In this document: one piece after another, positions 61,177 to 64,000 of the stretch
Position numbering within the stretch: position 1 is the first letter of the stretch
Layout of the letters: the number at the start of each line of letters is the position of its first letter
NCBI GenBank assembly: GCA_048939725.1
Contig: JBHLPG010000001.1
Coordinates: forward strand, 59,595 to 123,594
Direction: 5' to 3'
Length of the DNA: 64,000 bases
From: Hodarchaeum sp048939725
GTDB taxonomy: Archaea > Asgardarchaeota > Heimdallarchaeia > Hodarchaeales > Hodarchaeaceae
Translations under genes and position numbers: made by a program
Notes under the pieces: generated by a model
Seen by the model: the letters and a program-made list of their open reading frames with translations, nothing else
Databases searched by the model: none
Told to the model about the DNA's origin: nothing

Positions 61177-63108
61177 ATGGTAAAAAAATCGTTCAATTAT
61201 AACAAATTAGGATTTAAAGCGGGGATAGAGATCCATGCTCAGCTTTCTACCCCTATGAAATTGTTTTGTCGTTGCCCAGCTAGTTTGACAAATGATCAAC
61301 CACAATTTATCGTGCAACGAAAGTTTCGTCCTGTTCTAGGTGAAATGGGAGTATATGATCCTGCTTTACTAATTGAGTTTGAAAAAGATCACACCATCTT
61401 CTATGAAGTCTTTGATAGTATCTGTACCTATGAATTAGATGAAACACCTCCTTTTCCCATCAATACTGATGCTCTTTATGATGGCATCAAATTAGCAAGA
61501 ATGATGAATTGTCAGATTGTTACAGAAACAAATGTATGTAGAAAGAATTATTTAGATGGATCTGTTCCCTGTGGATTTCAAAGGACAGCCCTTATTGGTT
61601 ATAATGGATATATTTTATTAAAAAAGGTGCACACAGGGCTTGAAGAAAAGAAATTGCCAATCTCTTGGATCTATATTGAGGAAGATGCTGCTCGTAAAGA
61701 TAATGAACGAAGTGAGGATAAAAACATCTTTTTCAAACTAGATCGTCTTGGGGTACCCTTGATTGAAATTGTAACGGATCATAATTTATATTCACCAACA
61801 GAAGTGGTTTCCGCGGCAAAAACATTAGGTATGTTGATTAAATCGTCAGGTATTGTGCGAAAAGGTTTAGGAACTATTCGTCAAGATGTTAATGTAAGTA
61901 TCGCAGAAGGAGATCGAGTTGAGCTTAAAGGACTTCAATTGCTAGACTTGATCCCCAATGCTATTGATCTCGAAATACAAAGACAATTAGAACTAATCGC
62001 TATTCAAGAGGAACTCTACAAACGAAAAATTCAACCTACAGACATTCAACTGCATATTCTAGATGTAACAGAAATTTTTTCTGAAACATCATCAAAAATG
62101 GTTAAATCTGCTCTTAAAAGAGGAGAGGGCGTGTATTTACTTCCTATAGCGGGGTTTAGGGGGATACTAGGACGAGAGCTACAACCAACTAAGCGATTTG
62201 GGACAGAGCTCTCGGATCGGGTTAAATCATTTACTAATCTAAAAGGAATAATCCATTCTGATGAAGAATTGCTAAAATATAGGTTTTCTGAGAAAGAAAT
62301 TAAACTACTTTCCCAACTATGTCGTGAGGAAGAAGCTTATGTCATTGTTATTGGAAAGAAAGAAGAAGCTCAAAAGGCACTTACATTTGTGCATGAAAGA
62401 GTTATTGCTGCCTTTAAAGGAGTTCATCCAGAGACACGGCAAATAGATGAAAATGGGATTTCTACATTTACAAGAGATTTACACGGTAGGAGTAGGTTAT
62501 ATCCAGATACAGATCTTCCACCTATCGTCATTGACCTAGAGCGAGTTAAAAATATTAATAATAATCTCCCTGAAAATTTTTGGGATAAAATCCAAAGATT
62601 AAGCAAAGAATATTCCATATCTAGTGAATTAGCCGAAAATCTGATTTATGATAATAAGGATCAAATCTTTGAAGAATTAATACGAAATGGAGCTCCTCTC
62701 AAAGTAGTTCTGACTACATTAACGCAGACATTAACTGCAATCTCGAGAGAGGGGATTGATATAGATAATATAAGCAATTACCATTTATTGAGGATTTTTG
62801 AGGCTATAAAATCTAGAAAAATCGCCAAGGAAGCGATTCCAGAGATTTTGATCCGAGTGGGATCAGATCCTACTCAATCAATTATTGAATCGATCGATGA
62901 TATTGGAAAAATATCTCTTAGGGAATTAGACGAACTCATTACCAATCTTCTTAAAAAGTCCCAAGATCTTGTTAAGGAACGGAAGATGGATGCATTCTCT
63001 CCTCTAATGGGGATACTAATGAAAGAAGTCCGAGGGAAAATTGACGGGAAAATTATCAGTGAAAGATTACAAATACAATTAGAGGAACAGATATTACAAA
63101 CTGAATGA
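61177..63108 (+). CDS. gatE: Glu-tRNA(Gln) amidotransferase subunit E
   Basis: Kinase/tRNA-binding subunit of the archaea-specific GatDE enzyme that turns Glu-tRNA(Gln) into Gln-tRNA(Gln). GIEIHAQLSTPMKLFCRCP opens the GatB-like core and SIAEGDRVELKGLQ continues it. An insertion resembling the AspRS-type domain lies near residue 290-420, and the helical/YqeY-like tail (~520-643) ends the protein. ATG 61177 is preferred; the frame extends to 61117. It is followed by gatD 13 bases later. Its presence suggests there is no GlnRS in this organism. Confidence 0.95.
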   Translation: MVKKSFNYNKLGFKAGIEIHAQLSTPMKLFCRCPASLTNDQPQFIVQRKFRPVLGEMGVYDPALLIEFEKDHTIFYEVFDSICTYELDETPPFPINTDALYDGIKLARMMNCQIVTETNVCRKNYLDGSVPCGFQRTALIGYNGYILLKKVHTGLEEKKLPISWIYIEEDAARKDNERSEDKNIFFKLDRLGVPLIEIVTDHNLYSPTEVVSAAKTLGMLIKSSGIVRKGLGTIRQDVNVSIAEGDRVELKGLQLLDLIPNAIDLEIQRQLELIAIQEELYKRKIQPTDIQLHILDVTEIFSETSSKMVKSALKRGEGVYLLPIAGFRGILGRELQPTKRFGTELSDRVKSFTNLKGIIHSDEELLKYRFSEKEIKLLSQLCREEEAYVIVIGKKEEAQKALTFVHERVIAAFKGVHPETRQIDENGISTFTRDLHGRSRLYPDTDLPPIVIDLERVKNINNNLPENFWDKIQRLSKEYSISSELAENLIYDNKDQIFEELIRNGAPLKVVLTTLTQTLTAISREGIDIDNISNYHLLRIFEAIKSRKIAKEAIPEILIRVGSDPTQSIIESIDDIGKISLRELDELITNLLKKSQDLVKERKMDAFSPLMGILMKEVRGKIDGKIISERLQIQLEEQILQTE

Positions 63109-63121
63109 GGAGTAAATAAAA

Positions 63122-64000
63122 ATGTCTGATGAGAAATATTCTGGCTACAAAAGTTCGACACTTAACTGGTTGAAAGCCAATAATCTGAAAGTATGGGACG
63201 AGATTGAGATACAGAAAGGTGCCACAAAACTAAAGGGGGTAATCCTTCCTAGAAACGAATTAGCTGATCCAAGATTTGTAAGTATTAAACTACCTACTGG
63301 ATATAATATTGGATTTAATCCCAAGGATATTCAATCAGTCAAAAAGTATAGCCATTTTAAGGGTAAATATCAAATTCCTAAGCGGGAAATTATCCAAAAT
63401 CCCGAACTACCTTTTATTCCGATTTTAGGTTGTGGGGGTACAATTGCTTCTCGTTTGGATTATCAAACAGGGGGAACGATACCTGCACTGACTCCAGAGG
63501 AGCTTTTATCCTCGTTTCCTGAAATTGCGGATTTGGCTAGAATTGAAACCCAGCTCCTCTTTGATATTTTTTCAGAAAATATCACATTTTCTCATTATGA
63601 AGAAATTTTAACAGCAATTGAGACTACTATTAGGAATAAGAATCCACAAGGCATTGTTCTGACCCATGGAACAGATACGATGGCGTATACTGCCGCGGCC
63701 CTTTCCTTCGCTATTGCAAATTCTCCAATACCTATCGTCATTACAGGTTCACAAAGATCTTCTGACCGCCCATCTTCTGACGCGTTCTTCAATCTCTATA
63801 ATTCAGTCCTTTATGCCGCATCCCCTCAAGCTAAAAAAGAGGTTGTGGTTATTATGCATGAAGAATCGTCAGATACTTCAAGTGCTATCCATACAGGCAT
63901 ACGTATTCGTAAAATGCATAGTAGTCGTAGAGACACTTTTAAAACTGTCGGGGAAACTCCTGTGGGACGTATTACGGAGGGAGTAATACAATATTTCACT
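63122..64000 (+). CDS. gatD: Glu-tRNA(Gln) amidotransferase subunit D (partial, cut at right edge)
   Basis: Asparaginase-like glutaminase subunit that supplies ammonia to GatE. The 293 codons present include an N-terminal AIM-like barrel (VWDEIEIQKGATKLKGVILP), the catalytic Thr motif GCGGTIASR, the second motif VLTHGTDTMAYTAAALS and TGSQRSSDRPSSDA. The frame is open at base 64000, so ~130 residues are missing. AGGAG precedes the ATG at 63122. Confidence 0.95.
   Translation, partial: MSDEKYSGYKSSTLNWLKANNLKVWDEIEIQKGATKLKGVILPRNELADPRFVSIKLPTGYNIGFNPKDIQSVKKYSHFKGKYQIPKREIIQNPELPFIPILGCGGTIASRLDYQTGGTIPALTPEELLSSFPEIADLARIETQLLFDIFSENITFSHYEEILTAIETTIRNKNPQGIVLTHGTDTMAYTAAALSFAIANSPIPIVITGSQRSSDRPSSDAFFNLYNSVLYAASPQAKKEVVVIMHEESSDTSSAIHTGIRIRKMHSSRRDTFKTVGETPVGRITEGVIQYFT

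Noticed and set aside
1..64000. Insertion sequences, integrases, phage genes or CRISPR arrays
   Set aside because: None seen; the window has uniform composition and housekeeping or cellular genes throughout.

Overview
The window looks like chromosome from an Asgard archaeon (Promethearchaeota). It is low in GC. Its information-processing genes are archaeal: PolB, Gins51, an RPA32-like protein, aIF2 alpha and beta, NMD3, S8e, S27e, L15e, Pop5, Rpp30, Gar1, Nop10, Cgi121, GatDE and archaeal ThrRS. These sit beside genes typical of Asgard lineages: a complete ubiquitin pathway, an ESCRT-II EAP30 protein, several small GTPases with Roadblock/LC7 partners, a Get3 with a CxxC motif, and a TRAP-beta-like membrane protein. 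I cannot place it more finely. Many genes start with TTG after a clear Shine-Dalgarno (SD) sequence, and one apparently starts with ATT.

Layout. 1-8.4 kb: membrane pyrophosphatase (cut by the left edge), NDK, RPA32-like OB/winged-helix protein, tRNA-splicing endonuclease, a divergent TRAP-beta-like/Get3 pair, a proline-rich repeat protein, and folate/pterin and F420 genes. 8.6-16.4 kb: KaiC-like ATPase with a degenerate P-loop, membrane iron-sulfur protein plus geranylgeranyl reductase, Gar1, S8e, a DedA-type protein and two coiled-coil proteins. 16.5-24.9 kb: PolB, an aIF2beta-DUF424-NMD3-NSUN operon, a circularly permuted GTPase and a solitary A/V-ATPase B subunit. 25-29.3 kb: TPR protein, a Roadblock protein, an MglA-like GTPase with its MglB-like partner, and a prepilin peptidase. 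29.5-32.1 kb: a tRNA-Thr(GGT) that appears to carry two introns, one of them in the D-loop, then a Gins51-S27e-aIF2alpha-Nop10-acetyltransferase operon.

32.4-42.3 kb is the most remarkable region, a ubiquitin/ESCRT/Arf island. EAP30 (ESCRT-II) is followed by an SPFH protein. Next come a large winged-helix and zinc-cluster protein (E3 candidate) and a zinc-ribbon protein. A three-gene minus-strand operon encodes a zinc-ribbon protein with a UBC-like core, ubiquitin ending exactly in Gly-Gly, and E1. It is divergent from a plus-strand operon of E2, JAMM isopeptidase and an uncharacterised single-span membrane protein. Two tandem Arf-like GTPases close the island. The arrangement suggests ubiquitin tagging coupled to membrane remodelling. 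The 262-residue zinc-ribbon/UBC-like protein, the 263-residue membrane protein and the SPFH-EAP30 pair are the least explained parts.

42.5-64 kb: ThrRS, a phosphoribosyltransferase, KEOPS Cgi121, a THUMP protein, another small GTPase, a decayed PF00882-like gene, a seven-repeat surface beta-propeller, a phosphoesterase, the L15e-Rpp30-Pop5 operon, SerA, DUF2095, an OBG-type GTPase, a TPR protein, a B12/radical-SAM protein, a sugar nucleotidyltransferase, and GatE followed by GatD (cut by the right edge). All assignments come from reading translated sequences and motifs by eye; no database search was run.
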